Of a stretch of 64,000 bases of DNA, positions 1 through 10,911 are shown one piece after another. Numbering within the stretch: the first letter of the stretch is position 1; the number at the start of each line of letters is the position of its first letter. The notes below the pieces were generated by a model, which saw only the letters and a list, made by a program, of their open reading frames with translations, did not search any database and was not told the origin of the DNA. The stretch is from Methanobacterium sp. (GTDB lineage: Archaea > Methanobacteriota > Methanobacteria > Methanobacteriales > Methanobacteriaceae), in assembly GCA_039666455.1 (NCBI GenBank), contig JAVSLW010000011.1, positions 20,628 through 84,627 of the forward strand, given 5' to 3'. A program made the translations under genes and the position numbers.

Positions 1-1
1 T

Positions 2-460
2 GTAAAATTCTACGCATTAACACATAACGTGGAGATTGTAAATTACCATGTAACTGTCACTAAAAATCCTGAAGACTTTACTGAAAGTCGTAATAATGGT
101 GAAGGTCTTGTTGCCCAATATATCATTCCAGATATTAAAAAATCAGATTATGGACTTGTTATAATCTGCCACGACCATGAAGAAGGCTATGGTGATGGAT
201 ATTATATTGCAACACCAACTATGGATTCTAAATCTGTTGCACTTGCTGAAGAAGTTCACTCTATCCTCCCCTCATTTAACTACTATAAAAGAAATACCGA
301 AAAAAAGCCACAGAGTTCATCCATTACCAGAGTTAACAACCCTATAGCAGAATCTGGAACTCCTGTGTTTGTATATGAGATTCCAGAATGGCATGGGAGT
401 ATTGAAGCGTTTTTAAATTCTTACAGGTTGATTGATTCCTCATTTAAGGTGATGCTTTAA
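2..460 (+). CDS. M14-like zinc peptidase family protein, 5' end outside window
   Basis: The reading frame is open from base 2, so this is the C-terminal part of a longer gene; a GTG at 29 is probably internal. It aligns by eye with the protein at 32776-33426: both have a VTKNP stretch, a His-containing middle motif (ICHDHEEG here, IDIHE there) and a GTPVFVYE or GIPTLLYE motif near the end. In M14-type carboxypeptidases and desuccinylases these would be the third zinc-ligand His and the catalytic Glu; the HxxE ligands lie upstream of the window. The function is inferred from the paralogue only. A secreted enzyme acting on wall peptides is possible but unproven. Confidence 0.5.
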   Translation, partial: VKFYALTHNVEIVNYHVTVTKNPEDFTESRNNGEGLVAQYIIPDIKKSDYGLVIICHDHEEGYGDGYYIATPTMDSKSVALAEEVHSILPSFNYYKRNTEKKPQSSSITRVNNPIAESGTPVFVYEIPEWHGSIEAFLNSYRLIDSSFKVML

Positions 461-494
461 TCTCTTTTACTGGTAATTAAGGTTAAAAAGTGAT

Positions 495-1013
495 TTAATA
501 CCATACCTCTTTAATTCCCAGGAAGTAGGCAATGATATTGGCTGAAAGGTGCAAAATAAAACTGATTATAAGTATCAAAATGACCATATAAACTGGTAGT
601 ACCACAACAATGGAAGCAAATATTAATGCAACAACAACAAAATCAAGTTGATCTAAAAAAGGCGTTGCCTGACCTCTTTTGATTTTCATTCTTCTTTTTA
701 CAAAACTTCCACACGCATCCCCTATTAAAGCACCCCCTCCAAGAAAAAACCCAAGTAATATACCTTGAATAACATTTCCAGATAATATTCCCTGTAATAA
801 CCCAATTAACGTCCCAATTCCTGTGCCCATGAGTGTTCCACGCCATGTAACACCGTCTCCAAATATTCTACGCCCATCTGTGAATTTTCGACCAGAATCT
901 AATGGTTTACCTCCGCCGAATGCCAATGCGGTAGCGTTTGCAAGATATGCCGGCAACATAAAGTATATTACATATGCGGACATATTTAGAACAATGATAA
1001 CAGTTGTATCCAT
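495..1013 (-). CDS. carS: CDP-archaeol synthase (CarS)
   Basis: A 172-residue integral membrane protein that transfers CMP from CTP to digeranylgeranylglyceryl phosphate, giving CDP-archaeol for polar ether-lipid headgroup attachment. The sequence shows the DUF46/CarS layout: an N-terminal membrane helix, a glycine-rich stretch with DGRRIFGDG, a GDACGSFVKRR motif about residue 98, a PFLDQLD motif about residue 117 and C-terminal hydrophobic helices. The start has an AGGAGG Shine-Dalgarno site. It is divergent from the tetraether synthase gene across about 70 bp, so two steps of archaeal membrane lipid synthesis share an upstream region. Confidence 0.9.
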   Translation of the reverse strand: MDTTVIIVLNMSAYVIYFMLPAYLANATALAFGGGKPLDSGRKFTDGRRIFGDGVTWRGTLMGTGIGTLIGLLQGILSGNVIQGILLGFFLGGGALIGDACGSFVKRRMKIKRGQATPFLDQLDFVVVALIFASIVVVLPVYMVILILIISFILHLSANIIAYFLGIKEVWY

Positions 1014-1083
1014 AGTTTTCCTCCTGATAAAAAAAGATAATATTAGTGTTATCTATTGAACTAATAAATAGCTTTATGGTGAA

Positions 1084-2607
<1,524 letters not shown>

Positions 2608-2619
2608 TTGGTTTTTAAA

Positions 2620-3618
2620 ATGATCATCAAAACTCCGTCAAGACTTCACATCACTCTAATTGATCTTAATGGAGCCCTTGGTAGAATAGATGGTAGTGTG
2701 GGATTAACTATTGAAAACCCCGGACTTACTCTCCAGGCAGAACCTCAAAATAAGGGTATTGAAATAATATTTAAAAACCACGACCGCGGCGAAAAATTAA
2801 TGGTGAATTACAGAGAAAAGATTGAAAATGCAGCGGCAAAAATGCTGAAATTCTTGAATATCACTTCAGGATTTAAATTTATTGTAAAAGAAACTTATCC
2901 TGCTCATTCTGGACTTGGGTCAGGTACTCAAATCTCTCTTGCAGTTGGAAAAGCTGTATTAAACCTTAATAATATGGATATGACTGCCCCAGAAATAGCT
3001 AAAATTGTAGGACGGGGTGGAACTTCAGGTATTGGAGTTGGAACATTTGATTACGGGGGTTTTATAATAGATGGAGGGCATAGTATAACTGAAAAACCTG
3101 ATTTTTTACCCTCATCCGCATCAAAAGCTTCTCCGCCACCAATAATTGCAAGATATGATTTTCCCGAAGATTGGGATATAATACTTGCAATACCAGATAT
3201 TTCTGCTGGAGCATCTGGACCAGAAGAAGTGAACATATTCCATAAATACTGCCCAATTCCTTTAGGAGATGTACAGAAATTATCCCATATCCTGCTTATG
3301 AAAATGATGCCCTCAGTAGTTGAAGCAGATATAGACTCATTTGGGGATTCTGTTAACCAGATCCAGACTACTGGATTTAAAAAAGTTGAGCTGGAGCTTC
3401 AGCATCCTTTAATCAGTACTTTAATTGAAAATATGAGATCTGCTGGAGCTGCAGGAGCTGGAATGAGTTCATTTGGACCTGCAGTATATGCAGTTACTGA
3501 TACCGGTTCTGGAGAAATATATAGAACTGCTCAAAATACTATGAAAGATGTGGGTGGAGAGCTGATCATTACAAAAGCACAGAACAGGGGCGCTATTTTA
3601 AATAAATTATTAAATTGA
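2620..3618 (+). CDS. mptG: beta-ribofuranosylaminobenzene 5'-phosphate synthase
   Basis: A GHMP-kinase-fold enzyme of about 332 residues. It condenses 4-hydroxybenzoate (or p-aminobenzoate) with PRPP, the committed step to the arylamine part of tetrahydromethanopterin. The GHMP motif PAHSGLGSGTQ lies about residue 95 and the C-terminal glycine-rich loop GAAGAGMSSFGP about residue 270; SRLHITLID at the N-terminus is typical of beta-RFAP synthases. The frame can be read from TTG 2608, but ATG 2620 (MIIKTPSRLH) is the more natural start. It sits a few bases after tes and overlaps the hacB leader, which suggests one transcript. Confidence 0.9.
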   Translation: MIIKTPSRLHITLIDLNGALGRIDGSVGLTIENPGLTLQAEPQNKGIEIIFKNHDRGEKLMVNYREKIENAAAKMLKFLNITSGFKFIVKETYPAHSGLGSGTQISLAVGKAVLNLNNMDMTAPEIAKIVGRGGTSGIGVGTFDYGGFIIDGGHSITEKPDFLPSSASKASPPPIIARYDFPEDWDIILAIPDISAGASGPEEVNIFHKYCPIPLGDVQKLSHILLMKMMPSVVEADIDSFGDSVNQIQTTGFKKVELELQHPLISTLIENMRSAGAAGAGMSSFGPAVYAVTDTGSGEIYRTAQNTMKDVGGELIITKAQNRGAILNKLLN

Positions 3619-3623
3619 TTAAC

Positions 3624-4115
3624 ATGATGGAAAAAATACATGGAAAGGTATGGAAATTTGGAGATAATATTGATACTGATGTTATAATTCCTGGAAGATA
3701 TCTAAGGACATTCAGTCTGGATGATCTTGCTGCACATGTAATGGAAGGAGTAGACCCTGATTTTGCAAAGAATGTTCAAAAAGGAGATATTGTGGTGGCC
3801 AGTGAAAATTTTGGCTGTGGCTCATCAAGAGAACAGGCTCCTGTGGCTTTAAAACATGCAGGAGTTTCTGCAATCATAGCAAAGTCATTTGCCAGAATAT
3901 TTTATCGTAATGCAATAAATATAGGGTTACCAGTTATTATTGCTGAAATAAATGCCAGTAATGGGGATGTTTTAAAGATTGATCTGGAAGAGGGTACTAT
4001 TTTGAACGAAACAACAGGTGAAAGCTTTAAAATAGAACCGTTTAAAAAATTCATGCTGGAAATCCTAAAAAACGGTGGACTGGTGAATCATTACCTTAAA
4101 AAGAGAGACAAATAG
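3624..4115 (+). CDS. hacB: Homoaconitase / 3-isopropylmalate dehydratase small subunit
   Basis: A swivelling-domain small subunit of a two-protein aconitase-family hydrolyase, about 163 residues. DNIDTDVIIPGRYL at the N-terminus and GCGSSREQAP in the middle are the family signature. The specificity loop reads YLRT. In characterised methanogen paralogues YLRT goes with homoaconitase (chain elongation for the heptanoyl part of coenzyme B), whereas isopropylmalate isomerase carries YLVY-type loops. HacB is therefore preferred over LeuD, by inference. The large subunit is not in the window. The start is ATG 3624 or 3627; the in-frame TTG 3615 overlaps mptG and is unlikely. Confidence 0.75.
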   Translation: MMEKIHGKVWKFGDNIDTDVIIPGRYLRTFSLDDLAAHVMEGVDPDFAKNVQKGDIVVASENFGCGSSREQAPVALKHAGVSAIIAKSFARIFYRNAINIGLPVIIAEINASNGDVLKIDLEEGTILNETTGESFKIEPFKKFMLEILKNGGLVNHYLKKRDK

Positions 4116-4190
4116 CTTTTTACTCCTTGATAAAATTACTTAATAATAAAAAACAAAAAATTAATTAAATCATGGATTTGAGGAAAAGAA

Positions 4191-4790
4191 ATGAAATGTC
4201 CTGTTTGTGAATCTGAATCCTTTAAAGTTTTAAAATCCAAAGGAAAACGTTTAAAAGAATTTCTTCTTGAGTGCAATGAATGCGGTAATGTTTATAGGGA
4301 AACAATAAGCAGAAAACCTGCAGATATTAGAATTATTATCAGCGAATTTGAAACTTCAAAAAAAGAATATGTAAAACTCTACCCTGATGAGGAATTACAT
4401 GTAGATGATATTATAGATATTGATGGTAAAGATGTGGCAATAACTTCAATTGAAAATAAAAGGGGTGGAAGAGTATATAAAAGTCCAGTATCAGATATAG
4501 AAACAATCTGGGCTTCTTCCCTGGATATTCCAGCAAGAGTGGGGATTTCTGTGGACTTTAAAGGCAAAATAATTTCTAAAAAGGTGGATGTGGATAGAGA
4601 CTTTGAATTCCATGTTGGAGATGTAATTAAACTTGGAAACCTTATTTTCAGAGTAAATTCCATTAAAACTCTGGAGAGAAAACTTAGAAGAGGCTTTGCA
4701 AAGGCAGATGTAACAAAAAGAGTTTATGGAAAACCTCTGGATAACCATGAGAGGTATAAATACGATTTAAGTTCGAATGTGGTAGGATGA
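4191..4790 (+). CDS. HVO_0476-family archaeal zinc finger protein
   Basis: A 199-residue soluble protein beginning with a zinc ribbon: CPVCESES at the N-terminus and CNECGNVYRE about residue 28 give the two CxxC pairs. The rest contains two similar beta-rich halves (VDDIIDIDGKDVAITSI and VGDVIKLGNLIFRVNSI). This layout matches the uncharacterised archaeal HVO_0476 family. It overlaps pcm by four bases (ATGA), which implies translational coupling. No enzymatic motif is visible, and the molecular role is unknown. Confidence 0.65.
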   Translation: MKCPVCESESFKVLKSKGKRLKEFLLECNECGNVYRETISRKPADIRIIISEFETSKKEYVKLYPDEELHVDDIIDIDGKDVAITSIENKRGGRVYKSPVSDIETIWASSLDIPARVGISVDFKGKIISKKVDVDRDFEFHVGDVIKLGNLIFRVNSIKTLERKLRRGFAKADVTKRVYGKPLDNHERYKYDLSSNVVG

Positions 4791-5443
4791 TTAATGAAAG
4801 AAAAGAAATGGTTAGAAGACTTTCAGAAATGGGTTATATAAAAACAGAAGAAGTTAGAAAGGCCATGGAAGCAGTGCCAAGAGAAGAATTTATACCTGCA
4901 TCAAACAGGCCTTATGCATACGTTGATCAACCATTACCTATTGGTGAAGGGCAGACCATATCAGCACCCCATATGGTTGCAATGATCTGTGAAATACTTG
5001 AATTTGAAGAAGGTATGAAAGTAATGGAGATAGGTGCAGGGTTTGGATACAATGCAGCTGTTGTTGCACAATTAATTGGTAAAAAAGGCCATTTATACAG
5101 TATAGAACGCATCGATTCACTTGCAGAAACTGCAAAAGACAATCTTAAAAGAACAGGTCTTGGAGACAATGTTACAGTAATTATTGGTGATGGAACGAAA
5201 GGATACAAAGAAGAAGCGCCATATGACAGAATTTATGGAACAGCAAGTGCTCCTCAAGTGCCAGAACCATTGAAGAAACAGCTGAAAATTGGGGGAGTCA
5301 TGTTAATTCCTGTAGGGGAGCAATATTATTTCCAGAACCTTGTTTACATTAAAAGAAAATCAGAAGACGACTATGAGCGAAAAAGCATGGGTGGAGTTGC
5401 CTTTGTTCCTATGGTAGGCGAACACGGCTGGCCTGAAAATTAA
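4787..5443 (+). CDS. pcm: Protein-L-isoaspartate O-methyltransferase
   Basis: A 218-residue SAM-dependent methyltransferase that repairs isoaspartyl damage in proteins. It shows the PCMT signature: VPREEFIP about residue 26, QTISAPHMVAMICE about residue 56, and the SAM-binding VMEIGAGFGYNAAV motif about residue 80, followed by IERI. Length and motif order are standard. The start codon overlaps the stop of the upstream zinc-finger gene, and the tRNA methylthiotransferase follows after 14 bases, so all three are probably co-transcribed. Confidence 0.93.
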   Translation: MINERKEMVRRLSEMGYIKTEEVRKAMEAVPREEFIPASNRPYAYVDQPLPIGEGQTISAPHMVAMICEILEFEEGMKVMEIGAGFGYNAAVVAQLIGKKGHLYSIERIDSLAETAKDNLKRTGLGDNVTVIIGDGTKGYKEEAPYDRIYGTASAPQVPEPLKKQLKIGGVMLIPVGEQYYFQNLVYIKRKSEDDYERKSMGGVAFVPMVGEHGWPEN

Positions 5444-5457
5444 GGGTTTAAGGTAAT

Positions 5458-6738
5458 ATGAAAGTTTACATTGAAACATTCGGCTGTACGTTCAATCAGG
5501 GCGATTCACAGATAATGGCAGGGCTTTTAAAGGAAAAAAATGCTGAAATAGTGGAAAACCCCGGAGATGCAGATGTATTAATAGTTAATACCTGCTATGT
5601 TAAACATCCAACTGAACAGAAGGTTCTAAACAGGATCCATGGAGTTCAAAGAGATTATCCTGATAAAAAATTAATTATTTCTGGATGCATGGTGGAGATT
5701 GACCCAGAAAAACTCCATAAAGCTGCACCATCTGCAGGATGGATCGGACCACGTCAAATTAAATCAACGCTTGATGTTGTAAAATCATGTCTTGATGGTG
5801 AAAGTGCAAGGATTATTGGGCATGGAACTGATATTAAAGCAGGTCTTCCAAAGATGCGTTTTAATCCAAAAGTACATATCTCTGCAATATGCGAAGGATG
5901 TGCAGGTAAGTGCACCTACTGCTGCACCAGATTTGCAAGGGGGAAGCTGCAGAGTTATCCGGTAAATATCATAAAAAAAGAAGTAGAAGAAGCTTTAGGA
6001 GATGGATGTGTTGAAATTCAGCTTACAGCACAGGATACTGCTGCATATGGAAAAGATACGGGTGAAACACTATCTGATCTTATTAATGAAATTACAAGTA
6101 TTCCTGGTGAATTCAAAGTTAGAATTGGAATGCTCCATCCAAAAAGTATAATTGGAAATTTAGAAGAATTAATTGAGGCATTTAAGCACGAAAATGTTTA
6201 TAAATTTCTTCATATTCCTATTCAAAGTGGAAACAACTCTGTATTAAATGATATGAACCGGGGGCACACTGTCGCGCAATTTAAAGAGATAATATCAAAA
6301 TTTAGAGAAGAACTACCTGAAATTTCAATTGCTACTGACGTAATTGTTGGCTATCCAACAGAAACAGATGAAGCATTTGAGGATACATTAAATCTAATTA
6401 GGGATATAAAGCCAGATTTTATCCATATTTCAAAATACAGACATAGACCAATGGCAATATCATCTTCAATGAAAGAAATTGACCATAATGACATGAAAAA
6501 GCGTTCTAAGGCGTTAAATGAATTGAAATCAAAAATACTTTATGAAAAAAATAAGGGTGAAATTGGAAAAATTCATGATGTTTTGATAACAGAAAAAGGC
6601 AGCAAAGGCGGTTATATTGGGAGGACAAACTCATACAAACATGTTGTTGTTAAAAATGGCCAAATTGGAAGTTTTATGAAAGTAAAGATAGATGATGTAA
6701 CCAGTACTTATTTGAAAGGCGCATTGCTTGAAAATTAA
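5458..6738 (+). CDS. tRNA t6A37 methylthiotransferase (MtaB / archaeal CDKAL1-like)
   Basis: A 426-residue radical SAM methylthiotransferase predicted to convert t6A to ms2t6A at position 37 of ANN-decoding tRNAs. The N-terminal UPF0004 domain carries CTFNQGDSQ and NTCYVKHPTE with its three Cys ligands. The radical SAM cluster motif is CAGKCTYC about residue 150. HIPIQSGNNSVLNDMNRGH is characteristic of the family. The C-terminal part (about residues 360-420) fits a TRAM RNA-binding domain. A long T-run follows the stop codon and may terminate the pcm operon. Confidence 0.9.
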   Translation: MKVYIETFGCTFNQGDSQIMAGLLKEKNAEIVENPGDADVLIVNTCYVKHPTEQKVLNRIHGVQRDYPDKKLIISGCMVEIDPEKLHKAAPSAGWIGPRQIKSTLDVVKSCLDGESARIIGHGTDIKAGLPKMRFNPKVHISAICEGCAGKCTYCCTRFARGKLQSYPVNIIKKEVEEALGDGCVEIQLTAQDTAAYGKDTGETLSDLINEITSIPGEFKVRIGMLHPKSIIGNLEELIEAFKHENVYKFLHIPIQSGNNSVLNDMNRGHTVAQFKEIISKFREELPEISIATDVIVGYPTETDEAFEDTLNLIRDIKPDFIHISKYRHRPMAISSSMKEIDHNDMKKRSKALNELKSKILYEKNKGEIGKIHDVLITEKGSKGGYIGRTNSYKHVVVKNGQIGSFMKVKIDDVTSTYLKGALLEN

Positions 6739-6838
6739 TTTTTTTTAATCGGGAATAGTATTAATGGTTAAATAATATTACTTCTTCTTTATGAATAATG
6801 ATTGAGTGATAAATAATTAAATATCAAATCGTGATTCT

Positions 6839-6958
6839 ATGACCTATGTAATCTGTGAAAAATGCGGAGGATATTACGAGCTTGAAAAAGGAGAATCACC
6901 AGAGGATTTTGATGCCTGTCAGTGTGGTGGAAACTTAAAATACTATGAATCTATTTGA
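6839..6958 (+). CDS. 39-residue zinc-ribbon protein
   Basis: A short ORF starting ATG at 6839, with two zinc-ligand pairs: CEKCGG near the N-terminus and CQCGG about residue 28. The acidic KGESPEDFDAC segment between them is typical of the N-terminal zinc ribbon of small Methanobacteriales proteins. It may be a complete mini-protein or a truncated remnant of a longer one; the sequence directly after the stop does not clearly continue it. The function is unknown. Confidence 0.55.
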   Translation: MTYVICEKCGGYYELEKGESPEDFDACQCGGNLKYYESI

Positions 6959-6986
6959 TTTTTCTTATTATAATCGAGGAGGGCTT

Positions 6987-7169
6987 TTGATTGCGTATGG
7001 AGCCTCTATTTGTTATTCACTTTCTTTCAGCTTTTTATTTTTCAAAAATTCTTTAATGGGAGAACGTATAGATTTATTTAATTCGGATGACAAAGAAGGT
7101 TTATATCTTAATTATTATCCTTTTATTTTCGCATTGTTCTATTATCATGATTATAGCAACTTTTCTTAG
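6987..7169 (+). CDS. Possible small hydrophobic protein (low support)
   Basis: A 60-residue frame that could start at TTG 6987, five bases after a strong AGGAGGG Shine-Dalgarno sequence at 6977-6983. The product would be hydrophobic and aromatic-rich with one or two membrane segments. There is no recognisable family. The ribosome-binding site is the only real support; the region could also be a decayed gene, since another short frame starts at TTG 6991 behind the same site. Confidence 0.25.
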   Translation: MIAYGASICYSLSFSFLFFKNSLMGERIDLFNSDDKEGLYLNYYPFIFALFYYHDYSNFS

Positions 7170-7287
7170 TCATGATTTACCCAAGAAATAATATTACTTT
7201 TCATATATTATATCTTTTTGGAATGGCTTAAAAAACAGCTAATTTAGAGAAAAATGTTTGTAAGAATTTAAAAATAATTATTTTATT

Positions 7288-7370
<83 letters not shown>

Positions 7371-7372
7371 AA

Positions 7373-7444
<72 letters not shown>

Positions 7445-7476
7445 GGAGTGCGTCTACCTTGAATATGAGCGTATTC

Positions 7477-7484
7477 ATATATAA
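7477..7484 (-). promoter_or_regulatory. TATA box of the tRNA-Val/tRNA-Phe operon
   Basis: Read on the minus strand the bases are TTATATAT, about 33 nt before the 5' end of tRNA-Val. That places the transcription start roughly 8-10 nt ahead of the tRNA, normal for archaeal tRNA promoters. Confidence 0.6.
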
Positions 7485-7654
7485 CCTTTTCCCTAATTCA
7501 GGGAATTTTTACCGGTAGTGAAATAAGTTTAATTACTCTGATTTTTCAAAGGACAGTGATCAATTATTTAAACTGTTTCTATCTAAGATTAACTGGGGTA
7601 AAAAGAAAATAATTGAATGGATTTTTCCAAGGAATTAAATGGTTTGTAAACAGT

Positions 7655-7776
7655 TTATCCTATTTTCTTAAATTCTATTTTAGGAGCACCGCAAATTGAA
7701 CATATACAGTTTCTGCATAAGCAGCAGCTCTAAACAATCTTGCAACCTGGAAAAATCTTTCTTTTTCAACAAGAAA
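7655..7776 (-). pseudogene. Rubrerythrin relic
   Basis: The minus strand encodes two separated pieces of a rubrerythrin. First comes a ferritin-like helix reading EKERFFQVARLFRAAAYAET, close to the conserved QVARLFRAAAEAET segment. Then, in a different frame, comes the C-terminal rubredoxin-like knuckle CSICGAPKIEFKKIG ending in TAA (7655-7657). The roughly 100 residues that should separate them, and the N-terminal half, are gone. The fragment sits just downstream of the histone gene. Rubrerythrin protects anaerobes from peroxide; this copy cannot function. Confidence 0.65.
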
Positions 7777-7802
7777 TATATAAAATAAAGAAAGGAAAAA
7801 AA

Positions 7803-8010
<208 letters not shown>

Positions 8011-8099
8011 ATTTCACCTCCTAACTTAACTTTACATCTATAATATTTAAACTTATCGTTTTTCATGGATTCATGGGCTATTATCAACCGCTTACAGTT

Positions 8100-8143
8100 A
8101 TCAAAATCTTTGATTTTGATTACCCGAAAATCTATGATTTTCG
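8100..8143. repeat. Paired micro-hairpin element, copy 1
   Basis: Two perfect hairpins in tandem. 8100-8120 is ATCAAAATC-TTT-GATTTTGAT (9 bp stem). 8125-8143 is CGAAAATC-TAT-GATTTTCG (8 bp stem). They are joined by TACC. They lie in the upstream region of the histone gene. The same architecture recurs at 15.7, 20.6, 30.2 and 43.8 kb. Confidence 0.75.
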
Positions 8144-8339
8144 ATGGTTTCAGTAAATGTGCATATTTCATATGGAAAAAATTTTATGATGATGCAACAA
8201 TGGAATACTTTGATCGCTGAACTTTTAGTATGTGTACTAACACATGGTTTAATATCATATCAAGGTAATTTTATCAGGCATTCAAAACAAAAATGATTAA
8301 CCAAAACTTTTAATGCATTGAAATTTTATAAGAGATTGC

Positions 8340-9455
8340 ATGTTTGATAAGTTGAACATTGACAACAGGGTAAACGAAATACTAAAAAAAGCAATGGATT
8401 ATGAAATTTCCTTCAGGGAAGCTGAAATATTGATGAAAACACAGGGAAGGGAGTTTCAAGCACTAATTCTTGCTGCAGACTTTCTAAGAGAAAAAATAGT
8501 TGGAAATAAAATCACGTTCATCCAGAACTGGAACATTAATTTCACTAATATCTGCTCAAGTTCATGTGGTTTTTGTGCATTTAAAAAGAACAAAAATGAT
8601 GAAGATGCATACTTTTTAGAGATTGATGAAATAGTTAGAAGAGCAAAAAATGCATATGATGATGGTGCAGTGGAAGTGTGTATTCAGGGAGGCCTTCATA
8701 AAGATATAGATGCCTATTTTTATGAGGATATTCTTTTAAGGGTTAAAGAAAAGGTTCCGGACATCCATATACACGCATTTTCGCCAATGGAGATATTTTA
8801 CGGGGCATCAAAAGCAGAAATTACAGTAAAAGAGAACCTCAGGATGTTGAAGAAAGCAGGTCTTGGGTCAATGCCTGGAACTGCTGCAGAAATCTTAAAT
8901 GACGATGTGAGAAAAATTATATGCCCTGAAAAACTTAGCACCTTAGAATGGATAGATGTAGTTGAAACAGCCCATAATGTTGGAGTTCCCACAACTTGCA
9001 CGATGATGTATGGTCATGTTGAGAATTTAAGTCACAGGGTTGAACATCTTGAAATATTAAGAGATATTCAAAAGAAAACAGGTGGATTTACAGAATTTGT
9101 ACCTCTTTCATTTATGCATAAAAATGCGCCTATTTTTAAACAGGGAATTTCAAGTGCTGGAACAACTGGAGCAGAGGATTTAAAAGTTTATGCAGTTTCA
9201 AGGTTAATGTTCAGGGACTTAATAAAAAATATACAGGTTTCATGGGTAAAATTAGGCTTTAAATTCGCTCAAATTTGTCTTATGGCAGGTACAAATGATC
9301 TGGGCGGGACATTAGGGAATGAAAACATATCCAGATCTGCAGGATCTGCACATGGAGTATACACACCCCCTGGCGAATTAAAAAAAGTAATAAAAGATAT
9401 TGGAAGAGTTCCAGCTCTAAGAAATACTTTGTATGGTGAAATAAAGGAATTATAA
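8340..9455 (+). CDS. cofH: CofH, FO synthase subunit 2 (radical SAM)
   Basis: A 371-residue radical SAM enzyme that joins 5-amino-6-ribitylaminouracil to tyrosine, the first half of 7,8-didemethyl-8-hydroxy-5-deazariboflavin (F420 chromophore) synthesis. The cluster motif is CSSSCGFC about residue 78, preceded by NINFTNI. CIQGGLH and PGTAAEILND are CofH/MqnC-superfamily motifs, and a methanogen context favours CofH over menaquinone enzymes. The partner cofG is not in the window. The gene stands alone, with 160 bp of AT-rich sequence ahead of it. Confidence 0.88.
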   Translation: MFDKLNIDNRVNEILKKAMDYEISFREAEILMKTQGREFQALILAADFLREKIVGNKITFIQNWNINFTNICSSSCGFCAFKKNKNDEDAYFLEIDEIVRRAKNAYDDGAVEVCIQGGLHKDIDAYFYEDILLRVKEKVPDIHIHAFSPMEIFYGASKAEITVKENLRMLKKAGLGSMPGTAAEILNDDVRKIICPEKLSTLEWIDVVETAHNVGVPTTCTMMYGHVENLSHRVEHLEILRDIQKKTGGFTEFVPLSFMHKNAPIFKQGISSAGTTGAEDLKVYAVSRLMFRDLIKNIQVSWVKLGFKFAQICLMAGTNDLGGTLGNENISRSAGSAHGVYTPPGELKKVIKDIGRVPALRNTLYGEIKEL

Positions 9456-9507
9456 AAACATTCTATTTTCAGGGTTTTAAAGCTACAATAATTGATTTTC
9501 TATATAT

Positions 9508-9903
9508 TTAAGTTTTCATGTCCATAATTCGATCGCCAAAATCAACATTTTTCCATTTGATGCCCAGCATATCTGCCTGTTTTAAAAGAGTCTCAACTGA
9601 TTCTTCATTTCCTTTTATAAGTACCAGATCTTCTCCTGCTTCTCTGTATTCTGCAAATGCAATGTTATTAAAGTAAATTTCCCTTTTAATTTCACTGGTA
9701 ATGTTTTCAAGAAGTACTAAACCCACACTAGTCCGTGGATCTCCGTCTTTCAGGCACATGATCTCTGCTTTTACCTTTCTTTTTAGATTAAAAAGTCTAT
9801 TTAAAAATAATTGCTCTTCTTCACCATCTTCAAGCTCTTTGCTCCGGATTAGATTAATAAAAGTATCTAATAACTCAGGGAGACTATTTTTACTTTCCAT
9901 CAT
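9508..9903 (-). CDS. Hypothetical protein, 131 residues
   Basis: A soluble, acidic, largely helical protein of unknown family. The N-terminal half is helix-rich (LPELLDTFINLIRS, NRLFNLKRKVKAEIM); the C-terminal half alternates helix and strand (DLVLIKGNEESVETLLKQAD). There are no membrane segments, Cys clusters or catalytic motifs. The start has a GAGGCGG site just ahead of two consecutive ATG codons. It converges with cofH. The standard start, good ribosome-binding site and ordinary composition support a real gene. Confidence 0.6.
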   Translation of the reverse strand: MMESKNSLPELLDTFINLIRSKELEDGEEEQLFLNRLFNLKRKVKAEIMCLKDGDPRTSVGLVLLENITSEIKREIYFNNIAFAEYREAGEDLVLIKGNEESVETLLKQADMLGIKWKNVDFGDRIMDMKT

Positions 9904-10329
9904 ACCGCCTCATCTAAATTTAAGTTTATTCTATGCTTTTCCACTTCCAATCAAAGCTTCAAAACAAACTGTTATACAATTGATATACAACTTATTTAAA
10001 GATTTCATTTTTAATAAAAAATAATGAATTTAAACCATTAAATTTTAAAATAAATTTGTATTATTAACTATTTAGCAGTATACCATCTTATATAATGAAT
10101 TTTTGCTTAAAAACAGAATTTATGTAATTTTAAATCCTGAAAATACCTCTTTAAAAAGAATAAAATATAAAACTTTTTAATTCATGTTATTTAAAAAAAA
10201 TAAAAATTAGAAACTATTTTTATTCAATTTTAAAGTAGATTCAAAATTAAAATCATTAAATAGCATTAATAACTTTTTTAATACTCCAGGGCCCATTATT
10301 ATCCTTAAAAATGTAAAAATTTAGATATT
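9904..10329. other. AT-rich intergenic region, no gene seen
   Basis: About 425 bases, strongly AT-rich, with many short A and T runs and no frame that looks like protein. It would hold the promoter of the hypothetical gene at 9508-9903 (minus strand) and the terminator of satP. No hairpin unit or RNA gene was recognised. Confidence 0.5.
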
Positions 10330-10911
10330 CTAAACTGGTAAAACTTTTCTATTGTATACTTCATTTATTACCTCTGCTAGTCCTACATATATGGCACTTG
10401 CACCGGTAAATATTCCTTCATAGCCTGCAATTATAATTATTGTAGAGTTACCTGTTAATTCTCCTGCAGTTAAGAGGAAAAACAATATAGTAAGGCTTAA
10501 AAATATAACCCGTAACCCTCGAGTCAATTTTAAAGTCGCGATAAACATTACCAGTGTAAAAAGCCCCCACATAAATAAGTAAGCCGCTAAAGATGCTGGA
10601 TCAGCCGCGATTGCCAGATTCATTTTTGGCAAAATGAGTATAAAGACAAGAGACCACCAGAATAGTCCATATGAGATAAATGCAACAGTTGCAAAGGTAT
10701 TACCTTTTTTATATTCCATTGCACCTGCAATTATCTGGGCTATCCCTCCATAAGCTATTCCCATTGCCAGTATCATACTGTTTAACTCAAAAAAACCTGC
10801 GTTGTGGAGATTTAAAAGGACAGTTGTTAATCCAAACCCCAAAAGGCCAAGTGGGGCAGGATTTGCAGTTGTATCCTTTATTTCCACATTTGACGTTATG
10901 TCTTTAGCCAT
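10330..10911 (-). CDS. satP: Acetate uptake transporter, GPR1/FUN34/YaaH (SatP) family
   Basis: A 193-residue membrane protein with six predicted helices. The family signature NPAPLGLLGFGLTTVLLNLHNAGF (residues about 17-40) is complete. Members move acetate or succinate with protons, or act as acetate channels. It lies downstream of the acs-usp-actP cluster on the same strand, separated by a dead transposase, so it was probably part of, or allied to, that acetate locus. A GAGG-type site lies just before the ATG. Confidence 0.85.
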   Translation of the reverse strand: MAKDITSNVEIKDTTANPAPLGLLGFGLTTVLLNLHNAGFFELNSMILAMGIAYGGIAQIIAGAMEYKKGNTFATVAFISYGLFWWSLVFILILPKMNLAIAADPASLAAYLFMWGLFTLVMFIATLKLTRGLRVIFLSLTILFFLLTAGELTGNSTIIIIAGYEGIFTGASAIYVGLAEVINEVYNRKVLPV

